The position numbers and the translations under genes were made by a program. A stretch of 64,000 nt of DNA from the NCBI GenBank assembly GCA_015068605.1, contig SVKF01000007.1, positions 16,946 to 80,945 of the forward strand, given 5' to 3'. The notes below the pieces were generated by a model. The model made no database searches. It was not told the DNA's origin and saw only the letters and a list, made by a program, of their open reading frames with translations. The stretch comes from Oscillospiraceae bacterium. Lineage in GTDB: Bacteria; Bacillota; Clostridia; Monoglobales; Monoglobaceae. This document shows, one piece after another, positions 9,143-18,656 of this stretch (position 1 is its first letter; the number at the start of each line of letters is the position of its first letter).

Positions 9143-9155
9143 GGAGGAAGAATTT

Positions 9156-10571
9156 ATGTATAATCCAAAATCATTAAAGGCTGAAGAATTTATAAGCCAC
9201 GAGGAAATACTTGCAACCCTTGATTATGCAGAGAAAAACAAGGGAAACATTGAACTTATTGACGAAATAATTGAAAAAGCAAAGACTCTTAAAGGTCTTT
9301 CCCACAGAGAAGCATCTGTTCTTCTTGCCTGCGATATTGAAGAAAAAAATCAGGAAATTTATGCTCTTGCCGAGAAAATCAAGCAGGATATTTACGGCAA
9401 CAGAATTGTTATGTTTGCGCCTCTTTATCTTTCAAACTACTGCGTAAACGGCTGTGTTTACTGCCCGTATCACGCGAAGAACAAAACCATTCCCCGAAAA
9501 AAGCTCACTCAGGAAGAGGTCAGAAACGAGGTAATCGCTCTTCAGGATATGGGACACAAGCGTCTTGCCATTGAGTCTGGCGAGGATCCTGTCAACAACC
9601 CAATCGAATACATTTTAGAGTGTATTAATACAATTTACAGCATAAAACACAAAAACGGAGCAATTCGCCGTGTTAATGTTAATATTGCCGCAACAACTGT
9701 TGAGAATTACAGAAAATTAAAGGATGCTGGAATCGGGACATACATTCTCTTCCAGGAAACTTACCACAAGGAGAGCTATGAAGTTCTCCACCCAACAGGT
9801 CCAAAACACGATTACGCTTATCACACAGAGGCTATGGACAGAGCTATGGAGGGCGGAATTGACGATGTTGGACTTGGCGTTCTGTTCGGGCTTGAGCTTT
9901 ATAAATACGAATTTGCAGGACTTTTGATGCACGCCGAACATCTTGAGGCAGTTCACGGTGTTGGGCCTCACACTATAAGCGTGCCGAGAATTAAGCGTGC
10001 TGATGACATTGACCCGACAGTTTTCGATAATGGTATTGATGATGATACCTTTGCTAAAATCGTGGCTTGTATCCGCCTTTCCGTTCCGTATACGGGAATG
10101 ATTATTTCAACAAGAGAGTCTGAGGCTGTCCGTGGCAGACTTTTAAAGCTTGGCGTTTCCCAAATCAGCGGTGCTTCCCGTACCTCTGTCGGCGGATATA
10201 CCGATGAGGAGCGACCTCACGACACGGAACAGTTTGATGTTTCCGACCAGAGAACCTTAGATGAAGTTGTCAGATGGCTTATGGAAATGGGCTTTATTCC
10301 AAGCTTTTGCACAGCTTGTTACAGAGAGGGCAGAACGGGAGACCGCTTTATGAGTCTTGCCAAGAATGGTCAGATTCAGAACTGTTGCCACCCCAATGCG
10401 CTTATGACTCTTAAAGAGTTCTTAAACGATTACGCCACCGAGGAAACACGAAAAATCGGAAATGCTTTAATTGACAGCGAAACGGGGAATGTTCCAAACC
10501 CGAAAACAAGACAAATTCTTCTTGAAAATCTTGATAAAATTGAGGGCGGAATGCGTGATTTCCGCTTTTAG
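9156..10571 (+). CDS. hydG: [FeFe]-hydrogenase H-cluster maturase HydG
   Basis: A 471-residue radical-SAM tyrosine lyase that makes the CO and CN ligands of the H-cluster from tyrosine. The radical-SAM motif CX3CX2C is visible as CVNGCVYC near residue 96. The C-terminal auxiliary cluster region has CTACYREGRTGDRFM and the following NCCHPNA. Length is normal for HydG. AGGAGG precedes the ATG. It lies between the TM1266-type gene and hydF. hydE and the hydrogenase structural genes are not in this window. Confidence 0.95.
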   Translation: MYNPKSLKAEEFISHEEILATLDYAEKNKGNIELIDEIIEKAKTLKGLSHREASVLLACDIEEKNQEIYALAEKIKQDIYGNRIVMFAPLYLSNYCVNGCVYCPYHAKNKTIPRKKLTQEEVRNEVIALQDMGHKRLAIESGEDPVNNPIEYILECINTIYSIKHKNGAIRRVNVNIAATTVENYRKLKDAGIGTYILFQETYHKESYEVLHPTGPKHDYAYHTEAMDRAMEGGIDDVGLGVLFGLELYKYEFAGLLMHAEHLEAVHGVGPHTISVPRIKRADDIDPTVFDNGIDDDTFAKIVACIRLSVPYTGMIISTRESEAVRGRLLKLGVSQISGASRTSVGGYTDEERPHDTEQFDVSDQRTLDEVVRWLMEMGFIPSFCTACYREGRTGDRFMSLAKNGQIQNCCHPNALMTLKEFLNDYATEETRKIGNALIDSETGNVPNPKTRQILLENLDKIEGGMRDFRF

Positions 10572-10582
10572 GAGTGATTTTT

Positions 10583-11758
10583 ATGAGCCTTAATCAAACA
10601 CCGTCTTCCGGCCGTGTTCATATTGGTCTTTTCGGCAGGAGAAATGCAGGAAAATCCAGCCTTATTAACGCCATAACCAATCAAAATATCGCCCTTGTTT
10701 CCGATGTTTTGGGAACAACCACCGACCCCGTTTATAAGGCTATGGAGCTTCTTCCTTTGGGGCCGGTTATGATTATTGACACTCCCGGACTTGACGATGA
10801 GGGGGAATTGGGACTTCTACGCATAAAAAAGGCAAACCAGGTTATAAACAAAACAGACATTGCCCTTGTTGTTATTGACTCCCAAAGGGGAAAAACACCT
10901 CTTGAAGAGGATTTAATCATAAAGCTTGACAGTAAGAAAATTCCCTATATTACGGTTTTTAATAAATCGGATTTGGCGGATTTTAAGACCGGAGAAAACG
11001 AAATTGCCGTCAGCTCCGTAACGGGCAAAAATATTGATGCTCTCAAGGAAATGATTGCCAAAAAAGCAGTTAAGCCCTTGGCAGAATTTCCGATTTTGTC
11101 CGATTTAATCCAAAAAGGCGACTTCGTAATTTTAGTTACGCCCATTGATGAATCTGCGCCAAAGGGGAGAATTATTTTACCGCAACAGCAGACCATACGG
11201 GAAATTCTTGACTCAAACGCAATCTCTGTTGTTTGTCAGGTTAATGAACTCGAGGGAGTTCTGGGAAACCTCAAAACTTCGTCAAGAATGGTTATAACCG
11301 ACAGTCAGGCATTTGGCTCCGTTTCAAAAATTGTTCCCGAAAATATCCCTTTAACCTCATTTTCCATTCTTATGGCGAGGCACAAGGGAGAGCTTTTTCA
11401 CCAGCTTGAAGGGGCAAAGGCTCTTGACAGCATAAAAGATAACGACAAAATTTTAATCTCCGAAGGGTGCACTCACCACCGTCAATGCGGTGACATCGGG
11501 ACTGTTAAGCTCCCTGCTTTTATCAGGAATTACACTAAAGCAAACCCCGAATTTGACTTCACAAGCGGAACGGAATTCCCCGAGGATTTATCCCCATATA
11601 AGCTTGTTATTCATTGCGGAGGTTGTATGCAGAGCGAACGGGAAATGAAATACCGTATTCAAACCGCAAAAGACCAAAATATTCCCATAACCAATTACGG
11701 AATGATAATCGCAAAAACCACGGGGATTTTAGACAGAAGCATGAAAGTTTTTATTTAA
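10583..11758 (+). CDS. hydF: [FeFe]-hydrogenase H-cluster maturation GTPase HydF
   Basis: A 391-residue scaffold GTPase that assembles the [2Fe] subcluster and delivers it to the hydrogenase. The N-terminal GTPase has a Walker A GRRNAGKSS, a switch II DTPGLDD and NKSD. The C-terminal iron-sulfur site shows the CTHH and HCGGC pattern of HydF. ATG 10583 is preferred because GGAGTGAT lies upstream; that Shine-Dalgarno overlaps the hydG stop, so the genes are translationally linked. Confidence 0.95.
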   Translation: MSLNQTPSSGRVHIGLFGRRNAGKSSLINAITNQNIALVSDVLGTTTDPVYKAMELLPLGPVMIIDTPGLDDEGELGLLRIKKANQVINKTDIALVVIDSQRGKTPLEEDLIIKLDSKKIPYITVFNKSDLADFKTGENEIAVSSVTGKNIDALKEMIAKKAVKPLAEFPILSDLIQKGDFVILVTPIDESAPKGRIILPQQQTIREILDSNAISVVCQVNELEGVLGNLKTSSRMVITDSQAFGSVSKIVPENIPLTSFSILMARHKGELFHQLEGAKALDSIKDNDKILISEGCTHHRQCGDIGTVKLPAFIRNYTKANPEFDFTSGTEFPEDLSPYKLVIHCGGCMQSEREMKYRIQTAKDQNIPITNYGMIIAKTTGILDRSMKVFI

Positions 11759-11782
11759 GAAACACTTGTTAAGGTGGTTAAA

Positions 11783-12418
11783 ATGCTGAAATATACAATC
11801 AAAAACATAGCCGACATATCGGATGAGGAGTATAAAAAGAGCTATTCTTTAATGAATCCTCAACGCCGTGAAAAAATCCAAAGGCTTAAAGGGGAAGCAT
11901 CACAAAAGCGAACCTTGGCAGGGGAGTGGCTGTCTCGTCGGCTTCTTTCCCATGTCACGGGGCAAAATCCGGGCTTTTTTTCAATTTCTCCCGATGAATA
12001 CGGAAAACCGCAGCTTGAAAATTTTTCCGATATATTTTTTAATATAAGCCACAGCAAAAATACGATCGTTGCGGCTGTTTGCGACGAAAAAATCGGTGTT
12101 GACATTGAGGAAATCCGCCCTGTCTCCCCAAAGCTTGCAAAAAAAATCTGCACAGCGGAGGAATTGCTTTATATTTTCGGCAAAGCTCCCACTTGCGCAG
12201 ATTTTGATGACAACCTAAATCCCTTATTTTTAAAGAGATTTTTTGAAATATGGACAATAAAAGAAGCGTATTTTAAATATATTGGCACAGGAATAACTGA
12301 ATTTCAAACAGTAAGCACCCTTTCCGACAGCTTCAGCAAAATCAAAATCGAAAATGATAACTTCATTGTCCACATGGTAACCTCCGCCAAAGCTGTGGCG
12401 GAATTTGTTCGGGTTTAA
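11783..12418 (+). CDS. 4'-phosphopantetheinyl transferase (Sfp type)
   Basis: A 211-residue protein that transfers phosphopantetheine from CoA to carrier proteins. The family motifs IGVDIEEIRP (Mg-binding Asp and Glu) and WTIKEAYFKYIGTG (WxxKEAxxK) are both present. AAGGTGG lies five bases before ATG 11783. It is 24 bp after hydF and probably cotranscribed, although no functional tie to hydrogenase maturation is known. Its stop codon overlaps the stop of the convergent tatD gene. No carrier protein or PKS/NRPS gene is visible here. Confidence 0.9.
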   Translation: MLKYTIKNIADISDEEYKKSYSLMNPQRREKIQRLKGEASQKRTLAGEWLSRRLLSHVTGQNPGFFSISPDEYGKPQLENFSDIFFNISHSKNTIVAAVCDEKIGVDIEEIRPVSPKLAKKICTAEELLYIFGKAPTCADFDDNLNPLFLKRFFEIWTIKEAYFKYIGTGITEFQTVSTLSDSFSKIKIENDNFIVHMVTSAKAVAEFVRV

Positions 12419-13173
12419 ATATTGAAAAATTTTTTTGCTGTTTTCGTGGTCTGCATTGCAACCTCTTCCACACTTAAGCCCTTGATTTCTGCAATTTTTT
12501 CAGCCACTTTAATTACATAGCCGCTGTAGTTTCGTTTACCTCTGTAAGGCTCCGGCGACATATACGGACAATCGGTTTCAATCATCAGCCTGTCCATTGG
12601 TATTACTTTAAGAGCCTCAATGGCTTTTCTTGCATTTTTGAAAGTCAAAACTCCCGTAAAGGAAATATGAAGCCCCATTTTAAGGATTTCCTTGGCGGTT
12701 TCGGCGCTCCCCGAAAAGCAATGTACCACACCGTTTTCTATATTATGCTCCTTTAAAATCCTTATGCAATCCCCTCGGGATTCTCTGTCATGGATAACCA
12801 CGGGTAAGCTTAGCTCACGGGACAGCTCCAGCTGGGGTGGAAACCACATTCTTTGCTCCTCCTCGGATGTATCATCATAATGATAGTCAAGACCTATTTC
12901 TCCTATGGCAACAACCTTTTTATGCTTCGCCAAATCTCTCAAAATTTCTATATCATTGTCAGTCATTCCCATAACATCGCTTGGGTGAACACCCACCGTT
13001 GCATAGACAAAATCAAATTTTTCCGCAAGGGCAATGCTCTTTTTTGAGCTTTCAATGCTTGATGCAATATTATTTATAAATGCCACGCCTTCCCTGTGGG
13101 CTTTCATAATCATTTCATCACGATCAGCGTCAAACCGACTGTCGTCATAATGGGCGTGTGAATCATACAGCAT
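12415..13173 (-). CDS. tatD: TatD-family metal-dependent DNase/hydrolase
   Basis: A 252-residue TIM-barrel hydrolase. Metal-ligand motifs are DSHAHYD at the N-terminus, GEIGLDYHYD, VVIHDRES, GVVHCFSG and LMIETDCPYM, all in the family order. I start at MLYDSHAH (13173), because GGAG lies 9 bp upstream; a start at 13188 is possible. It overlaps the upstream methyltransferase by 11 bp and is therefore translationally coupled to it. TatD proteins act in 3'-5' DNA/RNA trimming or deacylation. Confidence 0.9.
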   Translation of the reverse strand: MLYDSHAHYDDSRFDADRDEMIMKAHREGVAFINNIASSIESSKKSIALAEKFDFVYATVGVHPSDVMGMTDNDIEILRDLAKHKKVVAIGEIGLDYHYDDTSEEEQRMWFPPQLELSRELSLPVVIHDRESRGDCIRILKEHNIENGVVHCFSGSAETAKEILKMGLHISFTGVLTFKNARKAIEALKVIPMDRLMIETDCPYMSPEPYRGKRNYSGYVIKVAEKIAEIKGLSVEEVAMQTTKTAKKFFNI

Positions 13174-14290
13174 TATTTTCATCTCCATACATCAAATTAT
13201 AAAGCTTTGGCGAAAAACTAAACTCTTTCATCAGTTTTTCCACCTCATCTTTCGCCTTATCCCGTATTTTTTGCGGAATCAAGGCTTTTTTTGCCCTTAT
13301 GAGAATATTCTTGGGTGAATGTGCCATATCCACAAACTCCATAACATCAACACTATATCCTGCGGACATAAGCAGATTTCCTCTTATTGCATCTGTGGCA
13401 AGGGCAGAAAATCGCTCCTTTATTATACCGTAACGGGTCAATGCCTTCAGATTTTCCGTTTCAATCCGGCTGTTTAACTCATGCTGACAACAAGGAACGG
13501 ACAAAATAACTCCGCAATTCCATTTTATGGCATTATAAAGGGCATAATCCGTCGCAATATCGCAGGCATGGAGAGTTATTATCATATCAACCTTGCCCTC
13601 ATAGTCGAACTTCCCTATGTCCCCCGTTTCAAAGCGGAGCTTTTTGTAACCATATTTTTCCGCAAGAGCATTGCAGTTTTTAATTACATCATCTTTTAAA
13701 TCAAGACCGATTATTTCCGCCTCAATCCCGCGGATTTCCGTTAAATAATAATATAAAATAAAGGTAAGATATGACTTTCCGCAGCCAAAATCGAGAACCG
13801 TCATTTTCTTTTTGTCTCCCACAACATCCCCAACTATTTCCGTAAAACGGTTTATCTGTTTGAATTTATCGTACATAGAATTGACAATTTTCCCGTCTTT
13901 AGTGAAAATCCCCAAATCAATAAGAGGCGGAATTGCCTCATTTAATATATAATTTTTCTTTCGGTTATGGCTTTGGGCTGTGGCACCGCCTTTTTTCGTC
14001 ACAAGGCTCGCTTTTCCCTTTTTGGAAATCAAAAGGGTGTAATGAGCGGTTTCGCTCCAGAAATCAAGCTGACGATATTCCTTTGTCATTTCGCAAACCG
14101 CACCAAAAAGAGCCGACTTCTCCGCATTTTCCGAAAATGCCTGTTTCTGAGTCAGCTTTTCAATTTTATATATTCCGTCTTTATATTTTGAGATATTAAT
14201 TCTGCGAAATTTTGCAGAAGATAAGGGGTTGCTCACAACCCCTTTAATTATCTCATCTTCAAATATTTTATTTAAGCAAGTTGTTGGCAT
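13163..14290 (-). CDS. SAM-dependent methyltransferase (Methyltransf_32-like)
   Basis: A 375-residue protein. The central Rossmann domain has motif I VLDFGCGKSYLT near residue 161, then IIGLDLKDDVIKNC and a motif with IITLHACDIATD. SVPCCQHELN follows. This combination resembles the Methyltransf_32 group, whose substrate is unknown to me. The start overlaps the end of the aminotransferase gene by 23 bp and has no good Shine-Dalgarno, so translation is probably coupled. It is followed by tatD in the same operon. Confidence 0.75.
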   Translation of the reverse strand: MPTTCLNKIFEDEIIKGVVSNPLSSAKFRRINISKYKDGIYKIEKLTQKQAFSENAEKSALFGAVCEMTKEYRQLDFWSETAHYTLLISKKGKASLVTKKGGATAQSHNRKKNYILNEAIPPLIDLGIFTKDGKIVNSMYDKFKQINRFTEIVGDVVGDKKKMTVLDFGCGKSYLTFILYYYLTEIRGIEAEIIGLDLKDDVIKNCNALAEKYGYKKLRFETGDIGKFDYEGKVDMIITLHACDIATDYALYNAIKWNCGVILSVPCCQHELNSRIETENLKALTRYGIIKERFSALATDAIRGNLLMSAGYSVDVMEFVDMAHSPKNILIRAKKALIPQKIRDKAKDEVEKLMKEFSFSPKLYNLMYGDENNAV

Positions 14291-15449
14291 TTAAAAAATC
14301 CTCAATTCTTTCAAGAGCTTTTTTAATATTTTCAACCGAATATGCATAAGAACATCTGATAAAACCTTCTCCGCTTTCACCGAATGCGTTGCCGGGCACA
14401 ACCGCAACCTTCTTGTCAAAAAGAAGCTTTTCGCAAAATTCCTCGGAAGAAAGCCCCGTTGCTTTTATGCAAGGGAATGCATAAAACGCACCTTCAGGCT
14501 CAAAACATTCAAGACCCATTTTATTAAAGCCTCCAACGATGAGCTTTCGCCGTTTGTCATATTCACTGCACATATACTCAATATCCCCGTCACCGTTTTC
14601 AAGGGCTGAAATCGCCGCATACTGTGCCGTTGTCGGGGCAGACATAATTGCATACTGGTGCACCTTTGTCATAGCCTTTATTATATCGGGATGACCGCAG
14701 GCATAACCAAGTCTCCAGCCCGTCATGGCAAACGCTTTTGAAAAACCGCTGACCAAAACAGTTCGCTCAGCCATTCCCTCAAAAGAAGCGATTGAAACGT
14801 GCTTTTTGCCATAAGTCAGCTCCCCGTATATTTCATCGGATATAACCATAATATTGGCTTCCTTTATAACAGGGACAAGTGCCTCCAAATCTTCCTTTTC
14901 CATAATTCCGCCTGTGGGGTTGCTGGGATAAGGAAGAACAAGAACCTTTGTTTTTGGAGTTATTGCCTTTTTAAGCTCCTCCGGAGTCAGCTTAAACTTA
15001 TTCTCCGCCTTTGTTTTGATTGTTACGGGAACACCGCCCGCAAGTCTTGTTATAGGCTTGTAGCAAACAAAGCTGGGCTCGGGGATAAGCACTTCATCGC
15101 CGGGATTTATAACCGTTCTTAAAAACAAATCAATAGCTTCACTTCCGCCAACAGTTATAACAACTTGAGAAACCCCGTCATAATTAAGACCGAAACGACG
15201 ATTTAAGTAACTTGCAACAGCCTCACGAAGCTCTTTTAGTCCCGAATTTGATGTATAGTGAGTCTTTCCTTTTTCAAGAGAATATATCCCCTCGTTGCGG
15301 ATATGCCACGGGGTTATAAAGTCAGGCTCACCAACGCCCAATGATATAGCATCCTTCATCTCTGACGCAACATCAAAGAATTTTCTGATTCCCGACGGCG
15401 GAATTGATGAAACAGTATTATTTATAAAACTTAATGGGGTAAAACTCAT
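14268..15449 (-). CDS. Class I/II PLP-dependent aminotransferase
   Basis: A 393-residue fold-type I aminotransferase. Visible motifs are SLGVGEPDF, the YPSNPTGG segment, SDEIYGELTYG and the PLP lysine in SGFSKAFAMTGWRLGY. It belongs to the aspartate/aromatic aminotransferase superfamily; the amino acid used cannot be read from sequence. It follows the Lrp-type regulator with a 4-bp overlap, a common pairing in Clostridia in which the regulator probably senses the amino acid. Confidence 0.9.
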   Translation of the reverse strand: MSFTPLSFINNTVSSIPPSGIRKFFDVASEMKDAISLGVGEPDFITPWHIRNEGIYSLEKGKTHYTSNSGLKELREAVASYLNRRFGLNYDGVSQVVITVGGSEAIDLFLRTVINPGDEVLIPEPSFVCYKPITRLAGGVPVTIKTKAENKFKLTPEELKKAITPKTKVLVLPYPSNPTGGIMEKEDLEALVPVIKEANIMVISDEIYGELTYGKKHVSIASFEGMAERTVLVSGFSKAFAMTGWRLGYACGHPDIIKAMTKVHQYAIMSAPTTAQYAAISALENGDGDIEYMCSEYDKRRKLIVGGFNKMGLECFEPEGAFYAFPCIKATGLSSEEFCEKLLFDKKVAVVPGNAFGESGEGFIRCSYAYSVENIKKALERIEDFLNANNLLK

Positions 15450-15946
15450 AAAGAAATTATCCCCCTGTCATCCGCAGGCGGCTGGGCAAGAATTGTCCCG
15501 TCTGCTTTATAGCATTTTAAAACGAAATGAGTTGCAGTTGAGATAACCGCTTCCATTGGCGCTAAATGCTGGGAAACGAAAAGAGAAATATTTTTAAGAT
15601 TATCCCCTTCAACCGTTACCCCAAAATCATAGCTTCCGCTCATAAGATTAAGCGCCTTAACCTCGGGATACTGATAAATCCGCTCCGCAATTCGGTCAAA
15701 GCCCTGATTTCTTTGAGGCGTAACCTTAAGCTCTATGTACGCCGTAACACGGTCGGATGATGCAATCTTATCCCAGTTCACAATTGCGCCATAGCCTAAA
15801 ATTGTTCCGTCTTTTTCCAATTCATCAATAGCTTCCGCGACGGAGGCGACACTTTCCCCGTACATGGCGGCTATTTCTTCCAGAGAAAGCCGACAATTCC
15901 GGTGCAGTGTTCTGGCGATTTCTTCGTATAATTTCTGTTTTTCCAT
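15446..15946 (-). CDS. Lrp/AsnC-family transcriptional regulator
   Basis: A 166-residue protein. The N-terminal helix-turn-helix has LEEIAAMYGESVASVAEAIDELEKDGTILGYGAIV, of which the last part is the classic Lrp wing. The C-terminal half is a RAM/ACT ligand domain (EVKALNLMSGSYDFGVTVEG). GGAGGT precedes the ATG. It is the first gene of the operon aminotransferase-methyltransferase-tatD, which it probably controls in response to an amino acid. Confidence 0.9.
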   Translation of the reverse strand: MEKQKLYEEIARTLHRNCRLSLEEIAAMYGESVASVAEAIDELEKDGTILGYGAIVNWDKIASSDRVTAYIELKVTPQRNQGFDRIAERIYQYPEVKALNLMSGSYDFGVTVEGDNLKNISLFVSQHLAPMEAVISTATHFVLKCYKADGTILAQPPADDRGIISL

Positions 15947-16020
15947 AAAACATACCTCCGTTTTGATTATAATTATTTAGATTATAACACAATTATGCTC
16001 AAAGGTCAATAAAGATATTT

Positions 16021-16080
16021 AAATATTTATCTCCCTATTTAAAACCCTATAACTTTAATTAAAAACCCTATAACTTTAAT
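16021..16080. repeat. Dispersed AT-rich repeat, copy 1
   Basis: Contains AAATATTTATCTCCCTATTT followed by two direct copies of AACCCTATAACTTTAAT. The same two modules occur in inverted orientation and different order at 26538-26590. It lies upstream of the lrp gene, in a 225-bp intergenic stretch. Confidence 0.75.
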
Positions 16081-16171
16081 TTCTGTGAAATAATTTTTCC
16101 GTTGAGATTACAACGAAAAATGCAATTAAAAGAGTAGCACCGCCTACAATGTAAGCGGTGTTTTATGTATC

Positions 16172-16714
16172 TTATTTATATTTGCCACAGTCTTTGCAAT
16201 ACAACTTCCTTGCATCGTTCTTTGTACCACATTCTTTACATATCCAAGAACCATTACTATCGGTTCTCCCATTTGCTAATTTTGATAATGAATAACCAGA
16301 AGGCTGTTTAGTTTTTGGCGAAGAGTGTGTTTCGGGTTCTTCATTAAATAACCCTTCTTCTTTTGCTACATTGTAAATGGCAATATTTGCCGTAATTCTT
16401 GTGTTTTGTACTATTGTAGCAAGAGACGCAATAAGTAAAGATAGCACATGATATACACAATATTCAATAAAAGCATATAAAATCCATGTTATTATAGATG
16501 TGATTACCGTTATAAAAACTAAATCTTCATCTATATCTACGACTTGAATTGCTTGTCCGATGGTTGATATAATTCCAATTATAATTAATATGACTAAAAC
16601 CCTACCACCCCAAACTTCCAACCTCTCAGACCAACTCCATAGATTGCTTGAAACATTATCTGTTGCATAGCACTCCTTCAATGACTTAGGTACTTTTTTC
16701 TCTGAACTTGACAA
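16172..16714 (-). CDS. Membrane protein with C-terminal zinc ribbon
   Basis: A 180-residue protein I do not recognise. Two strongly hydrophobic segments (about residues 34-55 and 64-105, the second long enough for two helices) are followed by a charged linker. The C-terminus has WICKECGTKNDARKLYCKDC, a CxxC...CxxC zinc ribbon. GGAGGGAAT lies upstream of ATG. It is a single gene between the lrp operon and ptsI, and the neighbours do not suggest a function. Confidence 0.7.
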   Translation of the reverse strand: MSSSEKKVPKSLKECYATDNVSSNLWSWSERLEVWGGRVLVILIIIGIISTIGQAIQVVDIDEDLVFITVITSIITWILYAFIEYCVYHVLSLLIASLATIVQNTRITANIAIYNVAKEEGLFNEEPETHSSPKTKQPSGYSLSKLANGRTDSNGSWICKECGTKNDARKLYCKDCGKYK

Positions 16715-16857
16715 TTACATTCCCTCCTTATTTAATAAAAAAGTGTGTCCCAATCTCGGAACACACCCAAAAAAGTGCAGTCCCTCGATTGTTGCTACAC
16801 AATGCTCAACCTATCCACAGGTACGGAGTAAGAGAGAAAACACCTTTTTACAAAGGT

Positions 16858-16890
16858 CAGACCACTGACAAAGTCAAAGTCAGTGGTCTG
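16858..16890. repeat. Palindromic dispersed repeat, copy 1
   Basis: AGACCACTGAC (16859-16869) and GTCAGTGGTCT (16879-16889) flank a 9-bp loop. A near-identical palindrome with the loop inverted is at 59883-59911. The intergenic stretch 16715-16948 also holds a GTGTGTCC/GGAACACAC hairpin and AGCCTCCCTT/AAGGGGGCT followed by TTTT, a possible terminator. Confidence 0.7.
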
Positions 16891-16948
16891 TGTCAACGGA
16901 GTTGACTGAGGGATTATAGCCTCCCTTTACACAAGGGGGCTTTTAAAT

Positions 16949-18562
16949 TTATATTTCTCTGATTTTTTTCCGTAAGCGGAGGGTATTGTGGGGGGAAACG
17001 GAAAGCTCATTAATTCCCGATTTTATAAAAAATTCCGTAAGAGACAAATCCGATGCCATTTCTCCGCAGACTCCGACCCAAATTCCTGCTTTTCGTCCGT
17101 TAAAAGCGGTCATTGAAATTAGCTTTAAAACTGCACTCTGATTTTCTCCGATAAGGTCAGAAACAGCACTGTTCTGACGGTCAACGGCTAAGGTATATTG
17201 AGTTAAATCGTTTGTTCCTATGCTGAAAAAGTCCACTTCGTCAGCTAAAATGTCGCTGAGCAGTGCGGCGGCAGGAGTTTCAATCATTATTCCCGTTTCA
17301 ATGTCATTATTATAAGGAATGCCATCGTTGGAAAGTTCACTCATAGCGGAAAAAAGTATCTTCTTTGTGGAAATTATTTCACTTTTGCTTATTATCATGG
17401 GGAACATTATGGAAATATTTCCGTAAATTGAGGCTCTTAAAATTGCCCGAAGCTGGGATTTGAAAATATCCTGATTAAAAAGGCAAAAACGAATGGCACG
17501 AAGCCCCATGGCAGGGTTTTCCTCAATACTTTGAGGAAGATAAGGGGCATTTTTATCGGCTCCTATGTCAAGTGTTCTGATGATAACCTTTTTGCCTTTC
17601 ATTTTCTCCGCAACGGAGCGATAAATTTCAAATTGCTCATCCTCTGTGGGGAGTGAGTTGCGACCAAGAAAAATAAATTCACTGCGGAAAAGTCCAATCC
17701 CCTCGCTGTCATTATTTATAACGCTTTCAATGTCTGAAAGTCCGCCTATATTTGAGAAAAGGTTGATTTTTGTTCCGTCTGTGGTGACGGTTGGTTTTCC
17801 GATAAGCTTTCTGAAAATTGCAGAGCTTTCCTTTTCGTTTTTAATTTCCTGCTGAATTTTTAAAATAAGTTCTTTCGGTGGGTCAATGGTTATCTTTCCC
17901 GAAAATCCGTCAACTATGGCGGTTTTTCCGTCAAAGTCGTCAGAAAGGGAATCGCCTAAAGCGCAAACCGCCGGAATATTCATTCCTCTTGCCAAAATTG
18001 CCGTGTGGGAATTTGAAGAGCCTTTTTGGGTTATAAAGGCGGAAACTTTGGATTTGTCGAGAGTAATCGTCTGACTGGGCGCTAAATCCTCTGCCGCAAT
18101 TATTCCCGATAAAAGAGAGGGATTGTCTTCCTTCCCCATAAGCTTTCTGATAAGACGGTCGGATACATCACGGACATCCTTTGCCCGTTCCTGCATATAT
18201 GTATCCTCCATTGAAGAAAACATATCCGCAAATTTTTCCTTTGCAACCGAAACCGCATACTCCGCACACACCAATTCCGTCGTTATGATGCTTTTGATGA
18301 AGGTCTGATAATCGTCGTCCTCGAGCATCATTTTGTGAATATTAAAAATCTCCGCCTCGGTCTGTCCCACTTTTGAAACCGCTTCACGATAGAGTGAATC
18401 GAGAGAGTCAAGGGAAGAATTTACCGCCATTTCAAGCCTTACTATTTCACTCTTTGTATCCCTTATGGTTTTCTTTTTAATTTTGGGAGAAGAAGCCCCC
18501 ATAAAACATATTTTTCCGATTGCATAACCGTTTGAAACACCTTTTCCGAAAAGCTCTGTCAT
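16949..18562 (-). CDS. ptsI: Phosphoenolpyruvate-protein phosphotransferase (PTS enzyme I)
   Basis: A 537-residue protein that phosphorylates HPr from phosphoenolpyruvate. The phosphorylated histidine lies in GSSNSHTAILARGMNIPA. The C-terminal PEP-binding barrel shows FRSEFIFLGR, MFPMIISKSEI, GIMIETPAA, SIGTNDLTQYTLAVDR and the catalytic CGEMASD. It is slightly shorter than the usual ~570 residues. AAGGGGG lies upstream of ATG. ptsH and sugar permeases are not adjacent, so a ptsP-like regulatory role cannot be excluded, but no GAF domain is present. Confidence 0.9.
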   Translation of the reverse strand: MTELFGKGVSNGYAIGKICFMGASSPKIKKKTIRDTKSEIVRLEMAVNSSLDSLDSLYREAVSKVGQTEAEIFNIHKMMLEDDDYQTFIKSIITTELVCAEYAVSVAKEKFADMFSSMEDTYMQERAKDVRDVSDRLIRKLMGKEDNPSLLSGIIAAEDLAPSQTITLDKSKVSAFITQKGSSNSHTAILARGMNIPAVCALGDSLSDDFDGKTAIVDGFSGKITIDPPKELILKIQQEIKNEKESSAIFRKLIGKPTVTTDGTKINLFSNIGGLSDIESVINNDSEGIGLFRSEFIFLGRNSLPTEDEQFEIYRSVAEKMKGKKVIIRTLDIGADKNAPYLPQSIEENPAMGLRAIRFCLFNQDIFKSQLRAILRASIYGNISIMFPMIISKSEIISTKKILFSAMSELSNDGIPYNNDIETGIMIETPAAALLSDILADEVDFFSIGTNDLTQYTLAVDRQNSAVSDLIGENQSAVLKLISMTAFNGRKAGIWVGVCGEMASDLSLTEFFIKSGINELSVSPHNTLRLRKKIREI

Positions 18563-18621
18563 TTTAATTCCCCCTTTTTATATTTCTATAATTCCTTTTT
18601 TATAAAAAATTTATACAAATA

Positions 18622-18650
18622 TTGCGTAATGAAAAAAAAGGTGTTATAAT
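18622..18650 (+). promoter_or_regulatory. Promoter implying a leaderless mRNA
   Basis: TTGCGT (18622-18627), a 17-bp spacer and TATAAT (18645-18650). The expected transcript start, seven bases after the -10 box, is 18657, which is the A of the downstream ATG. Confidence 0.65.
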
Positions 18651-18656
18651 GTTATT

